Source: Bacillota bacterium (lineage in GTDB: Bacteria > Bacillota > Clostridia > DSM-8532). Taken from it: a stretch of DNA of 64,000 nucleotides. The notes below the pieces were generated by a model, which did no database searches, was not told where the DNA came from, and worked only from the letters and a program-made list of their open reading frames with translations. The stretch spans positions 56,094 to 120,093 of the forward strand of contig JAEYOK010000005.1 in NCBI GenBank assembly GCA_023411795.1, read 5' to 3'. Positions 35,271 to 44,828 of this stretch are shown in pieces. The position numbers and the translations under genes were made by a program. The first letter of the stretch is position 1; each line of letters begins with the position of its first letter.

Positions 35271-36542
35271 ATGAAAAAGCGTAGCATTCTTTCTTTGATT
35301 CTCGCTGTAATTATGATGGTATCTCTGTTTGCAGGTTGTGGTACACAGCCGGTAGAAAACACACCATCAAGTGATCCGACACCTTCACAAACCACATCAA
35401 CTGAACCCTCACCTGATACACCCAAAGAACCTGTTACACTGACAGTTTGGGAATCTGACGGCCCTGAAAAAACATTTGTAGAAGAAATGGCAGCTGCTTA
35501 CATGGCTGAGAATAAGCATGTGACAATCGTTGTTGAGCCTGTTGCTCATACCGATGCTGCTCAGAGACTCCAACTAGATGGACCTGCAGGAGTGGGCGCA
35601 GACGTTTTTGCTGCACCTCACGATAAGCTTGGTGAAATGCTGGTTAGTGGTATCATTCTCGAAAATTCAAATGCCGAATCAGTAAAAGGCTCAATGATAG
35701 AAGCAGCAATAAGCGCTACTTCTTCCGAAGGTAAGCTTTATGGTTATCCTACCGGCGTTGAAACCTATGCACTTTTCTATAATAAAGCTCTTGTTTCAAA
35801 TCCTCCCGAGACATGGGAAGAGGTTGTAGAATTCAATAAGACCTTCAACAAGCCCGCTGAAGGTAAGTATGGTATAGTTTGGGACGTTGATGACGGTTAC
35901 TTTAACTATATGTTCCTTTCCGGTTATGGAGCAGACCTTTTTGGTCCTGAAGGAACAGATAAAAACAACCACATGGTTAATAGCGACCAAGCAATTAAGT
36001 CTATGCAATACTTCCAGAGCTTCAGAAAAGATAATCTTGATGTAGATGCAGCAGACTTAACCGGTGACTTTATGAGCGCTGGCTTCCAAAACGGTACAAT
36101 AGCAATGGCAGTTACAGGACCTTGGGCAATTAACGGTTATAGAGAAGCAGGAGTTGATTTTGGTGTAACAACTCTGCCTAAGCTCCCTGGAAATGATACT
36201 CCTCCAAAATCTTTCTCAGGTATCCGCGCAATGTATGTATCTGCGTTTTCCAAGAATCCTGAAGAAGCTCAGAAGTTTGCAAATTACCTCGTATCAAAGG
36301 ATGCTCTTTTAAAACGTTATGAGATTACAAACCAAATACCCCCACGTACAGACATACAAATTTCTGATGCCGCACATGAAGGTATTCTGGCTCAGTTCGC
36401 ATTCTCCAAGCCAATGCCGAGTATTCCTGCTATGAATACATATTGGCCTTCAGTTGCTTCCGCTTACGCTAACATCTGGAACGGAAATGACATTAAGACA
36501 GAGCTTGATCTTGCTGCAGCAGCTATCGAAGCTTCTAATTAA
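35271..36542 (+). CDS. Maltodextrin-type ABC importer 2, binding lipoprotein
   Basis: 423 residues. Lipobox LFAGCG, then a Thr/Pro/Ser-rich linker of about 35 residues and a MalE-type family 1 binding protein (TVWESDGPEKTFVEEMAAAY; GVETYALFYNKALVSNPPETW; MAVTGPWAINGYREAG). Its close resemblance to MalE/MdxE proteins and the amylase gene in the same run point to maltodextrins. AGGAGG precedes the ATG at 35271. A terminator follows, so the permeases probably come from partial read-through or their own promoter. Confidence 0.94.
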   Translation: MKKRSILSLILAVIMMVSLFAGCGTQPVENTPSSDPTPSQTTSTEPSPDTPKEPVTLTVWESDGPEKTFVEEMAAAYMAENKHVTIVVEPVAHTDAAQRLQLDGPAGVGADVFAAPHDKLGEMLVSGIILENSNAESVKGSMIEAAISATSSEGKLYGYPTGVETYALFYNKALVSNPPETWEEVVEFNKTFNKPAEGKYGIVWDVDDGYFNYMFLSGYGADLFGPEGTDKNNHMVNSDQAIKSMQYFQSFRKDNLDVDAADLTGDFMSAGFQNGTIAMAVTGPWAINGYREAGVDFGVTTLPKLPGNDTPPKSFSGIRAMYVSAFSKNPEEAQKFANYLVSKDALLKRYEITNQIPPRTDIQISDAAHEGILAQFAFSKPMPSIPAMNTYWPSVASAYANIWNGNDIKTELDLAAAAIEASN

Positions 36543-36556
36543 CATTAATTAGGCAG

Positions 36557-36589
36557 AAAAGGCGGTTCCGAAACCGGAATCGCCTTTTT
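36557..36589 (+). terminator. Terminator/attenuator between importer 2 binding-protein and permease genes
   Basis: AAAAGGCGGTTCCG and CCGGAATCGCCTTTTT form an imperfect stem with a 3-base loop, ending in a T run. Confidence 0.8.
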
Positions 36590-36691
36590 ATAGTAAAAAA
36601 TATTCAAACTTAAACTTTACTACAAAATATGTTAATCTTATAGTATCCATAATATTAATAGTAGTAATCACGGAAAGGGGGAGTATTCAGA

Positions 36692-38023
36692 ATGAGAAAA
36701 AAAGCCGATTTGACTGCACCTATTCTGTCTTCTATTTTCATGGGTTTTGGTCAAATTTTTGTTCTAAAACAGTACATAAAAGGCATTATATTCTCAATTT
36801 TTGAATTAATTGTATTGTTTAATTCCAATACAATTATCAAAGCAATCAAAGGGCTTATCACCCTTGGAGATCCAAAACCCAATCTACCGGTTATAGAGAG
36901 GGATAATTCAACTTTTATGATGCTTGATGGCTTAATAGCCGCAGTGGTGATTATAATTATCGCCATAATTTATATCTACAACATTGTTGACGCCAGAAAA
37001 ACCGGTAAAAGCTATATTAAAACAGGTATCATGCCAAGTGAACGATCATATATAAGTGATATGGGTGAAAAAGCCTTTGCATATTTCGCTCTGTCACCTG
37101 CCTTTGTAATGCTGGCATTTTTTGTACTCATTCCATTGGTATTTGCAATCCTAATCGCTTTTACTAACTATTCAGCACCCTCACACATACCCCAGAACAA
37201 CACCGTAGATTGGGTCGGTTTGCAGACTTTTAAAGAAATGTTGAACCTTAAGCAGTATTCACAGGGTTTTGGACGTACTGCTGTTTGGACATTGATCTGG
37301 GCTTTTTTTGGAACACTCACTTGTTATTTCGGCGGAATGTTCCTTGCCCTGGCTCTTTTGGATAAAAAAATAAAACTTGCGGGCTTTTTCAGAACTGTTT
37401 TTATACTTCCCTATGCAGTTCCGGGTATGATAAGCCTTTTTATCTGGGCTATATTGCTAAATGGACAGTTTGGTCCTATTACAAGAGGACTGAGAGAATT
37501 AGGCGTGATACAGTGGCTGCAAAGTATAGGCATACTTCAGAAAGATATTATTCCCTGGCTTTCTGACCCAACTCTTGCTCGAGTAATGTTAATAATCGTT
37601 AATCTTTGGCTGGGATTTCCCTATTTTATGCTTATGATAACAGGAATTATGACATCCATGCGGCAGGACGTTTTTGAAGCAGCCAGAATAGATGGGGCCA
37701 ATAAATCTCAGCAATTCAGATATATTACCTTCCCGCTTCTAATGTATCAGACAATACCATTATTCATAATGAGTTTTTCGTATAATATGAATAATTTTGG
37801 TGGGGTATACTTCCTTACTAATGGTAACCCACCCGATACTATTACTACCCAATCCTTCGCCGGTACAACCGATACTCTTATTACCTGGATGTATAAGCTG
37901 ACATTGGAACAAAGGCTTTATAATAAAGCTTCAGTAGTAGCAATAATTATGTTTCTTGTTGTGGCTCCTTTCGCTTTATATAATTTTGCACAAACAAAAT
38001 CGTTTAAGGATGGTGAGTTATAA
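36692..38023 (+). CDS. Maltodextrin-type ABC importer 2, MalF-type permease
   Basis: 443 residues. About 125 extra N-terminal residues with two or three membrane segments precede the normal six-segment permease core, as in Gram-positive MdxF proteins. The coupling helix is EAARIDGANKSQQFRYITFP. AAGGGGGAG precedes the ATG. Its stop is shared with the start of the MalG-type gene (TAATG). Confidence 0.93.
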   Translation: MRKKADLTAPILSSIFMGFGQIFVLKQYIKGIIFSIFELIVLFNSNTIIKAIKGLITLGDPKPNLPVIERDNSTFMMLDGLIAAVVIIIIAIIYIYNIVDARKTGKSYIKTGIMPSERSYISDMGEKAFAYFALSPAFVMLAFFVLIPLVFAILIAFTNYSAPSHIPQNNTVDWVGLQTFKEMLNLKQYSQGFGRTAVWTLIWAFFGTLTCYFGGMFLALALLDKKIKLAGFFRTVFILPYAVPGMISLFIWAILLNGQFGPITRGLRELGVIQWLQSIGILQKDIIPWLSDPTLARVMLIIVNLWLGFPYFMLMITGIMTSMRQDVFEAARIDGANKSQQFRYITFPLLMYQTIPLFIMSFSYNMNNFGGVYFLTNGNPPDTITTQSFAGTTDTLITWMYKLTLEQRLYNKASVVAIIMFLVVAPFALYNFAQTKSFKDGEL

Positions 38024-38862
38024 TGAAAAAAGTAATGACGATTATACGGTATACTTTCATATATTTATTGCTTATTATCCTATCCCTTATAATTCTCTAT
38101 CCTATAGCTTTCGCAATCAGCGGTGCTTTTAATCAGGGAAAATCATTGGCTTCCATGAATATACTTCCCATTCCTAATAATCCGACCACAGAGAATTTTA
38201 CACGACTGTTTACTAAAACAAATTATTTAAGCTGGTATAAGAATTCATTTATTATAGCTTTTTTCAACACAATTTTTACTACAGTAATTGTTCTGGTGAC
38301 TGCTTATGTATTTTCAAGATTCAGATTCCGTCTGAAAAAGCCTGCATTGATGAGCTTTTTAATTCTTCAGATGTTTCCCAGTACAATCGGTATGATAGCT
38401 ATTTATGTTATTCTAAATCGTATTGGTCTATCAGATAATTTTTTGGGATTAATTCTGGTTTATACTGCAGGCAATATTCCCTACAATACCTGGCTCCTAA
38501 AGGGTTATTTTGATACCATACCCAAAAGTATAGACGAGGCCGCAAAAGTTGATGGAGCCGGTAATTTTACTACATTTTTTAGAATTATATTACCTAACAC
38601 ACTACCAATGGTAGCCTTTCTTGGGGTAACCAGCTTTACACAACCATGGATGGATTTTATCCTTCCAAGATTTGTATTGAGAAGCGATAAAAATAAAACA
38701 TTGGCAGTTGGCCTATTTGAAATGATTAATGGGCGATCCAATGATAATTTTACTCAATTTGCTGCAGGAGCTTTGCTGATATCTGTCCCGTTTGTTATTA
38801 TCTTCGCTATTAATCAAAAGTATTTGGTTAAAATAATGTCTTCGGGTGCAGTTAAAGAGTAA
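38023..38862 (+). CDS. Maltodextrin-type ABC importer 2, MalG-type permease
   Basis: 279 residues with six membrane segments and coupling helix EAAKVDGAGNFTTFFRIILP. It forms the heterodimeric channel with the preceding protein. No ATPase gene follows; the alpha-amylase gene does, after 36 bases. Confidence 0.93.
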   Translation: MKKVMTIIRYTFIYLLLIILSLIILYPIAFAISGAFNQGKSLASMNILPIPNNPTTENFTRLFTKTNYLSWYKNSFIIAFFNTIFTTVIVLVTAYVFSRFRFRLKKPALMSFLILQMFPSTIGMIAIYVILNRIGLSDNFLGLILVYTAGNIPYNTWLLKGYFDTIPKSIDEAAKVDGAGNFTTFFRIILPNTLPMVAFLGVTSFTQPWMDFILPRFVLRSDKNKTLAVGLFEMINGRSNDNFTQFAAGALLISVPFVIIFAINQKYLVKIMSSGAVKE

Positions 38863-38898
38863 AAAGATTTACTTATATTAAAAGGAGGAAAAGCAAGT

Positions 38899-40575
38899 AT
38901 GCGAAGACTACTTCTAAAACTCATGTCAGTAGTTTTAGTGTTTATTCTCGTTGCCTGCAGCACCAGTCCTAACAATAACACACCTACGCCCACACCTTCA
39001 CATGCGACTACATCGACTCCTGAGACTTCTCCCATATCTTCGGTTGACCCTGTATACGAGCTTGGCACATCAGAGCAAAACGCATCGGGTAATAAGCAAG
39101 GCGTCTATTATGAGATATTTGTAAGGGCCTTTGCCGATTCTGATGGAGATGGAATTGGTGATATCAATGGGCTTATAGAAAAATTAGATTATTTAAATGA
39201 TGGAAACCCCGAAACAACATCGGATCTCGGAATTACAGGAATATGGCTGATGCCGATTAATAAAACCGTTTCTTACCATGGTTACGACGTTACTGATTAC
39301 TATGATATCAACCCAGAATATGGGACTTTAAGTGACTTTCAAAAGCTTATAGATGAAGCTCATAAAAGAGGTATCTCAATAATAATGGATCTTGTTCTGA
39401 ACCATACCAGCAATAGCCATGAATGGTTTATAAGCTCCAGAGATCCAGAAAGCCCCTATAGAGACTGGTACCTGTGGGAAGAGGAAGGTTCTACAAAATA
39501 TAATCTGAATGCAAGTATTTGGGGACATCCTGCATGGAATAAAGTAAATGATTCCTATTATTTTGGTCTGTTTTGGAGTGGTATGCCGGATTTAAATTAC
39601 AATAATCCGGATGTACGGCAAGAAGCAAAGAACATTGCAGGCTTCTGGTTGGATAAAGGTGTTGATGGATTCAGGCTTGACGCAGTTCCCCATCTATATG
39701 ATACACTTGAAGTCCTTCCCGGTGAAAGCGGAATAGAAAAATCTTTAGATTGGTGGAATGAATTTAAGACATACTGCCACGAGAAAAAACCGGGCAGTCT
39801 GATTGTTGGCGAAGTGCTTAATGACAATACTGCAGTAAGGGCTTCTTATTTGCCGGCACTGGACTCTACTTTTCACATAGGTCTTGGAGCTCAAATTTCA
39901 AATGCCATTAAAGCGGGAAGCAGTAAAAACAATTACTTAAGCACATTTATTGCTAACAACTATACTCAGTATGCAAAAGCAAACCCTGATTACATTGATG
40001 CACCGATGTTGTCTAATCATGACCAGAACAGAATAATAGCTTCTGTCGGCGGGGATCATACGAAAATGAAAATGGCCGCTAGTATATATCTCACAATTGA
40101 AGGGATACCTTTCATCTATTACGGTGAAGAAATAGGCATGCTAGGCGGAAAACCGGATGAAGATATCAGGCTTCCATATATCTGGGGAGTTGACGATCCA
40201 TTCCAGACCAAGTGGAGAGAATCAAAATACAATACCGTTGTAACCCCGGTTTCAGAGCAAGAAAAGGATTCTGCTTCACTTCTTACGCATTATAAGAGAA
40301 TTATAAGGGTCAGAAATAAAAATCAAGCTTTATACGCCGGTAAGTTTAGTCCCTTGGAATCAAATAATTCTTCTATCGTGGCATATAATATGACTTCAGA
40401 AAACCAATCTGCAATAGTACTCCATAATTTAGCCCAGTCAGAAGAATCCATATCAGTGGACTTAACCGGATACACACTTGAATTTAGTCAAAAGAAGGAT
40501 GGGTTTGCTCAAAAAGATAATGAGGTAGTCATCCCACCACAAAGTACTGTGATTTATATTAAGAACTTAAAATAA
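38899..40575 (+). CDS. GH13 alpha-amylase lipoprotein
   Basis: 558 residues. Lipobox LVACS puts it on the outer membrane face; a Thr/Pro/Ser linker follows to about residue 55. The barrel has triad D261 (DGFRLDAVPHL), E305 (IVGEVLND) and D375 (SNHDQN), and a short beta-rich C-terminal domain. It would cut starch or maltodextrins next to importer 2, with which it shares the operon. AAGGAGG precedes the ATG. The exact product pattern is not predictable. Confidence 0.94.
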   Translation: MRRLLLKLMSVVLVFILVACSTSPNNNTPTPTPSHATTSTPETSPISSVDPVYELGTSEQNASGNKQGVYYEIFVRAFADSDGDGIGDINGLIEKLDYLNDGNPETTSDLGITGIWLMPINKTVSYHGYDVTDYYDINPEYGTLSDFQKLIDEAHKRGISIIMDLVLNHTSNSHEWFISSRDPESPYRDWYLWEEEGSTKYNLNASIWGHPAWNKVNDSYYFGLFWSGMPDLNYNNPDVRQEAKNIAGFWLDKGVDGFRLDAVPHLYDTLEVLPGESGIEKSLDWWNEFKTYCHEKKPGSLIVGEVLNDNTAVRASYLPALDSTFHIGLGAQISNAIKAGSSKNNYLSTFIANNYTQYAKANPDYIDAPMLSNHDQNRIIASVGGDHTKMKMAASIYLTIEGIPFIYYGEEIGMLGGKPDEDIRLPYIWGVDDPFQTKWRESKYNTVVTPVSEQEKDSASLLTHYKRIIRVRNKNQALYAGKFSPLESNNSSIVAYNMTSENQSAIVLHNLAQSEESISVDLTGYTLEFSQKKDGFAQKDNEVVIPPQSTVIYIKNLK

Positions 40576-40621
40576 TTTTTACGCTAATACTACTTATTTA
40601 TTTTACTGGAGGGAAAATAAT

Positions 40622-42259
40622 ATGAATAATCTACCAAAAGCAGCTTACTTTTGTATGGAATACGCAATTGAGAGCGATGTAAAATTATATGCCGGTGGCT
40701 TGGGAATACTTGCCGGTGACTACATGAAAGAGGCCTGTGATAACAAATACCCATTAATTGGTATAGGAATCAAATGGAAACAGGGCTATGGCGAACAGGT
40801 CATTAATCGTGATACTAATTTTCCTTACGATGCCTACCAGATCAGAAACTATGATTTCCTGAAAGATACCGGAATCATAGTCACCGTTAAGATAAACTCA
40901 AGAGATGTAAAAATTAAAGTATGGAAGTACGATGCTCACGGAGTTAATAATTTATATCTTTTAGATACAGATATTGACGGAAATGACGGTGAAGCAAGAT
41001 GGATAACCGGCCAGCTGTATGGTTGGTTTGGTGAAGAAAGAGTTGCTCAGGAAATGGTTTTAGGAATAGGCGGCGTAAGAGCTATAAGAGCTCTCGGCTT
41101 TGATCCAGATGTTTACCATTTTAACGAAGGCCATGCTCTTTTTGCAGGGTTTGAGCTTATGCGTGAAAAGATAGAAAACGGACAGAGCTTTGAAAAAGCA
41201 ATGGCGAATACCCGCGAAGAAGTGGTATTCACCACTCACACACCTATTATTCAGGGTAATGAATCCCATCCTATTGAACGCTTAATGTATATGGGTGCAA
41301 ACCTTGGAATGAATAAGAAACAGTTAAAGACTATCGGCGGCTCTCCTTTTAACATGACTGTAGGCGCTCTCAGATTATCACGTAAATCTAATGCTGTCGC
41401 AGAGCTCCATAAAGATACCTCAAACAAGATGTGGAAGAAAATCAAGGATAGAAGTGAAATTATCGGTATAACCAATGCAATCCATATTCCCACATGGGTA
41501 GATAGCCAAATGATAAAACTTGCAGAAAACTTCAATGGTAGCATTGCTGCACGGGATAAGCTGTGGAAAAGACATCTCAAAAATAAGAACGAACTTATTG
41601 AATTTGTCGAAAAGAGAACAGGAGTTAAGCTTAATCCCGACGTATTACTAATAGGCTTCTCCCGTCGTGCTGCAGGTTATAAGAGATCTAACCTTATCTT
41701 TACAGACAGAAAATTCATCGAGCCATTATTGAAATCTGGAAAGCTTCAGATAGTCTTCTCCGGTAAGGCACATCCGCTGGATGATGGTGGTAAGAAGATT
41801 ATATCCGATATTTTGGATATGACAAAGCTTTACCCAAACAGTGTTGTATTCCTGGAGAACTACGATATGGAGATAGGACGCACATTAACCCGCGGTGCCG
41901 ATATCTGGCTTAATAACCCCAGACGTCCGAAGGAAGCTTCAGGAACCTCAGGTATGAAGGCAGCTATGAATGGCGTTCTCAATGTATCTATTCTCGATGG
42001 TTGGTGGCCTGAGGCTTGTCAGCATGGTGTTAATGGATGGCAATTCGGTGATGGAAAACAGTTCGAAAATGAGGAAAAATGTGACGCTCATGATTTTAAG
42101 GCTCTCAAGAATTGTCTTACAAATGAAGTTATTCCAACTTATTACCAGAACAGAGACAAATGGATTGATATGATGGCATCTTCAATTAATACAACTAAAG
42201 TCCCCTTTGGTATGAAGAGAATGCTCGACGAATACTATAGCGAATTATATACTAAATAA
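40622..42259 (+). CDS. Short alpha-glucan phosphorylase (GT35)
   Basis: 545 residues, well below the 750-850 of classical glycogen phosphorylases. It starts at the catalytic core (AAYFCMEYAIESDVKLYAGG), so the N-terminal region that carries dimer and effector sites in the long form is missing. The PLP lysine is K446 in GTSGMKAAMNG, and TTHTPIIQGNESH lies in the substrate site. It belongs to the 'alpha-glucan family phosphorylase' group. It removes glucose units from maltodextrins as alpha-glucose-1-phosphate in the cytoplasm. GGAGGG precedes the ATG; it closes the importer 2 operon and is followed by a terminator. Confidence 0.92.
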   Translation: MNNLPKAAYFCMEYAIESDVKLYAGGLGILAGDYMKEACDNKYPLIGIGIKWKQGYGEQVINRDTNFPYDAYQIRNYDFLKDTGIIVTVKINSRDVKIKVWKYDAHGVNNLYLLDTDIDGNDGEARWITGQLYGWFGEERVAQEMVLGIGGVRAIRALGFDPDVYHFNEGHALFAGFELMREKIENGQSFEKAMANTREEVVFTTHTPIIQGNESHPIERLMYMGANLGMNKKQLKTIGGSPFNMTVGALRLSRKSNAVAELHKDTSNKMWKKIKDRSEIIGITNAIHIPTWVDSQMIKLAENFNGSIAARDKLWKRHLKNKNELIEFVEKRTGVKLNPDVLLIGFSRRAAGYKRSNLIFTDRKFIEPLLKSGKLQIVFSGKAHPLDDGGKKIISDILDMTKLYPNSVVFLENYDMEIGRTLTRGADIWLNNPRRPKEASGTSGMKAAMNGVLNVSILDGWWPEACQHGVNGWQFGDGKQFENEEKCDAHDFKALKNCLTNEVIPTYYQNRDKWIDMMASSINTTKVPFGMKRMLDEYYSELYTK

Positions 42260-42296
42260 TCACCGGTTATTGTTATTTTGGTTTTTCTGTACTAAT

Positions 42297-42330
42297 AAAG
42301 GGCTCGAATCTAGTAGATTCAAGCCCTTTT
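42297..42330. terminator. Bidirectional terminator
   Basis: AAAGGGCT and AGCCCTTTT, extended by GAATC/GATTC, between the convergent phosphorylase and chemoreceptor genes. Confidence 0.85.
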
Positions 42331-42362
42331 ATCATACCTTATATAATGTTTATAATATCTTA

Positions 42363-44594
42363 TTATTCCGTAATAATAAAACTGGATACTACATTCTTAA
42401 GTCTTTCGGCACTTTCATTAGCAGATACTGCTTTTGCCAGTACATCTTCAGAGCCTAAGAGTATCCGAGAGGCTTCTTCAGCAATTACAGAAGCACCTCT
42501 AGCCCCGTCATTTGTTGCAAAGACAACTTTAATTAGAGTATTATTCAATGCTGTTATAGCTTCTGACAGAGACTCAGCCGTTGAAGATAATTTTAGTGAC
42601 ATTTCCTGATAAAAAGCGGCATCTTGACTATATTGTTCCCCTGTTTGGTCCAGCAATTTAAAGCTGTTCTTAACATTGGTTTCAAAATAATTCAAAAGAC
42701 CGCTTGCACTATCGGACAGATGATTAACCGACAATAAAACGAGATTTGATATATCCTGAATTTGCGAAGCATTATTTTTGGCTTGAATAGCCAATTTCCG
42801 TATTTCTTCAGCTACGACACTGAAGCCTGCGCCGGCTTCACCTGCCCTTGCCGCTTCTATGGCAGCATTTAGTGAAAGAAGATTGGTCTGTGAAGCAACT
42901 GCCAATATATTATCCAATAAAGTGGTGATTTTGTGGATTGAATCTGATTCTGCAATAGCCTCTTCAAGTCTTTTCTGTGTTACTTCCTGAATTTTTTGGT
43001 TTTCGTTGCTGCTAAGTCTTACTTTTTCGAATACATCCTGTGCCCGATTTTTAATCTCAATCGAAGAAGTATTACCTTTTTCGGCATTAGCTCTTATAGT
43101 ATCCACGGCTTGATTTAATCCGCTGACTGCCTGATTCATATTGTCGGCAGAATAACTTGTATCTGTTAGCGTCGCAGACAGTTGTTCAGTATTTGCGGAA
43201 ATTGTCTCAATGCTAAGATGAAGATTACCAATATATCCTTTTACTGTTGTAACAGCCTCAGCAACTTCAGCGGCTTGAATACGTACACTTCTTATTATTT
43301 CGGATACCGACTGCTGCATTTTTTCAGTAGAGTAAGCTAATTTACCTATCTCATCCTTCCGCTTCTGCAATTTAGCGGGTAATTTAGATGTGAAATCTGC
43401 ATTAGCAAATTTCTCAATATTCTCGGTTAGTAACTTAATAGGCTTAATCTGTCCCGAAACAAGTATTGAAGCTGTAAATAATACAACTAAAATACTTACA
43501 ACACTTATGATAATCATCACCGTCATAAATGTGTTAACTTCGCTCATCATACCATCAATGGGTATTTCTGACCAGAACACCCAATGTATATCGGTACCTG
43601 GAATTAAAACAGGAGAAAAGCAGTATAATTTGCCCTCAGAAGAGTTTAAGCTGCTTACAGTCTTTCCTTTATCTTTAGCTTCATTAAACTTCTTTAAAAG
43701 ATCGCCATTAAGGTGTGAGTCAATATTCTTACCTTCATAAACATAATTTGTTCCAAAGGAAATAATATCTCCGTTAGCCATTGCTAAACCGCTCATTCCT
43801 ATTTCCTTTGAAGCCTCTTCTATCATACTGTTAAAATAATTAGCGTAAATTTCTGTACCGACAATACCGTTGAAATCAGTACCGTTTGTTGTAATTGGTA
43901 AGCTAAAAGATATAACCTCATATTTATTTTCCCCTTCTTCAATCACATATGGAGAAGAGACATAAGGTTTGATTGTATTTTTTATGTAAGTGTATACCTC
44001 TGTATCGTCAAGATTTGACGGATGCTCCGGATCAATAAGAAGTGGAACAAGGTTTCCGATTTTGTTATGATTTTTAATGACATGTAATCTGCTACGGCCC
44101 TTACTATCGCCGGTATCACTGTTTACAAAACTTACGTCAAGCTCGTCAATACTCTTTGCTTCTCCCAAAATATAAAGGCCGAAAATGTGCTCCGGTGAAT
44201 TTTTTAAATATCTTTCCAGTAATGTTCGTACGTTTGGTCTTGTAAGAATTCTATTGAATCTCTGAACTATCATCATTTCTTGGAAATACTTTGAATAGCC
44301 ATTAATATTTTCTATAAAAACTTCAATACTTCTTGCTTTTTCACTAGCAAGACTTTCATTCATACGAATACCTTCATCAACTTTACTGCTTCTTACGTTG
44401 CTGATAACGTATCCAAGCAAAATAATGTTTCCTATAAGAATGACGGATACAATCATGGTAATTAATTTAACCACTAGTCGTTCATTAAAAAAATTAATTA
44501 TTGTATTAAATATATTTTTTGTCTTTGGATTTTTTTTCTCTTGAGTATTTTTTTTGAGGTTTCCTTTGAAAAGATCGACTTTTGATTTTTTCAT
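42363..44594 (-). CDS. Methyl-accepting chemotaxis protein with dCache-like sensor
   Basis: 743 residues. A basic cytoplasmic N-terminus of about 40 residues, membrane segment 1 (about 41-65), a sensor domain of about 280 residues outside, membrane segment 2 (about 350-375), HAMP (about 377-430) and the signalling domain with SLNAAIEAARAGEAGAGFSV at its tip. The sensor region (VISFSLPITTNGTDFNGIVG; SGLAMANGDIISFG) looks like a double Cache fold. AGGAGG lies 6 bases before the ATG at 44594; an upstream ATG at 44633 would run through the operator. The promoter carries operator G, so its production seems tied to the glucan regulon. The ligand is not known. Confidence 0.93.
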   Translation of the reverse strand: MKKSKVDLFKGNLKKNTQEKKNPKTKNIFNTIINFFNERLVVKLITMIVSVILIGNIILLGYVISNVRSSKVDEGIRMNESLASEKARSIEVFIENINGYSKYFQEMMIVQRFNRILTRPNVRTLLERYLKNSPEHIFGLYILGEAKSIDELDVSFVNSDTGDSKGRSRLHVIKNHNKIGNLVPLLIDPEHPSNLDDTEVYTYIKNTIKPYVSSPYVIEEGENKYEVISFSLPITTNGTDFNGIVGTEIYANYFNSMIEEASKEIGMSGLAMANGDIISFGTNYVYEGKNIDSHLNGDLLKKFNEAKDKGKTVSSLNSSEGKLYCFSPVLIPGTDIHWVFWSEIPIDGMMSEVNTFMTVMIIISVVSILVVLFTASILVSGQIKPIKLLTENIEKFANADFTSKLPAKLQKRKDEIGKLAYSTEKMQQSVSEIIRSVRIQAAEVAEAVTTVKGYIGNLHLSIETISANTEQLSATLTDTSYSADNMNQAVSGLNQAVDTIRANAEKGNTSSIEIKNRAQDVFEKVRLSSNENQKIQEVTQKRLEEAIAESDSIHKITTLLDNILAVASQTNLLSLNAAIEAARAGEAGAGFSVVAEEIRKLAIQAKNNASQIQDISNLVLLSVNHLSDSASGLLNYFETNVKNSFKLLDQTGEQYSQDAAFYQEMSLKLSSTAESLSEAITALNNTLIKVVFATNDGARGASVIAEEASRILLGSEDVLAKAVSANESAERLKNVVSSFIITE

Positions 44595-44618
44595 CCCAAT
44601 TCCTCCTAAATACAATAA

Positions 44619-44673
44619 GGCAAGCGCTTGCATCAGACTCTTTCATTATACATAATCCTCCTGAAAATGACAA
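44619..44673 (-). promoter_or_regulatory. Promoter and operator G for the chemoreceptor gene
   Basis: On the minus strand: TTGTCA (44668-44673), 17-base spacer, TATAAT (44645-44650). The operator GGCAAGCGCTTGCA (44619-44632) follows 12 bases on; its 12-base core GCAAGCGCTTGC is a perfect palindrome. Confidence 0.8.
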
Positions 44674-44741
44674 CCTTTTGTGCAAATTTATTAAATTTTT
44701 GTAGTGATTTTTATTACATATTGTTAGATTTTGAAAATGAT

Positions 44742-44770
44742 TTGACTTTATCTGCTAATTCTCATATAAT
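44742..44770 (+). promoter_or_regulatory. Sigma-A promoter of pgmB
   Basis: TTGACT (44742-44747), 17-base spacer, TATAAT (44765-44770). No operator-like palindrome follows, unlike the other glucan genes. Confidence 0.7.
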
Positions 44771-44828
44771 TCGTTTTATTGTTAACTATAATTAGATATT
44801 AATAAGTCTTTTTGGAGGGCGATTTTTT

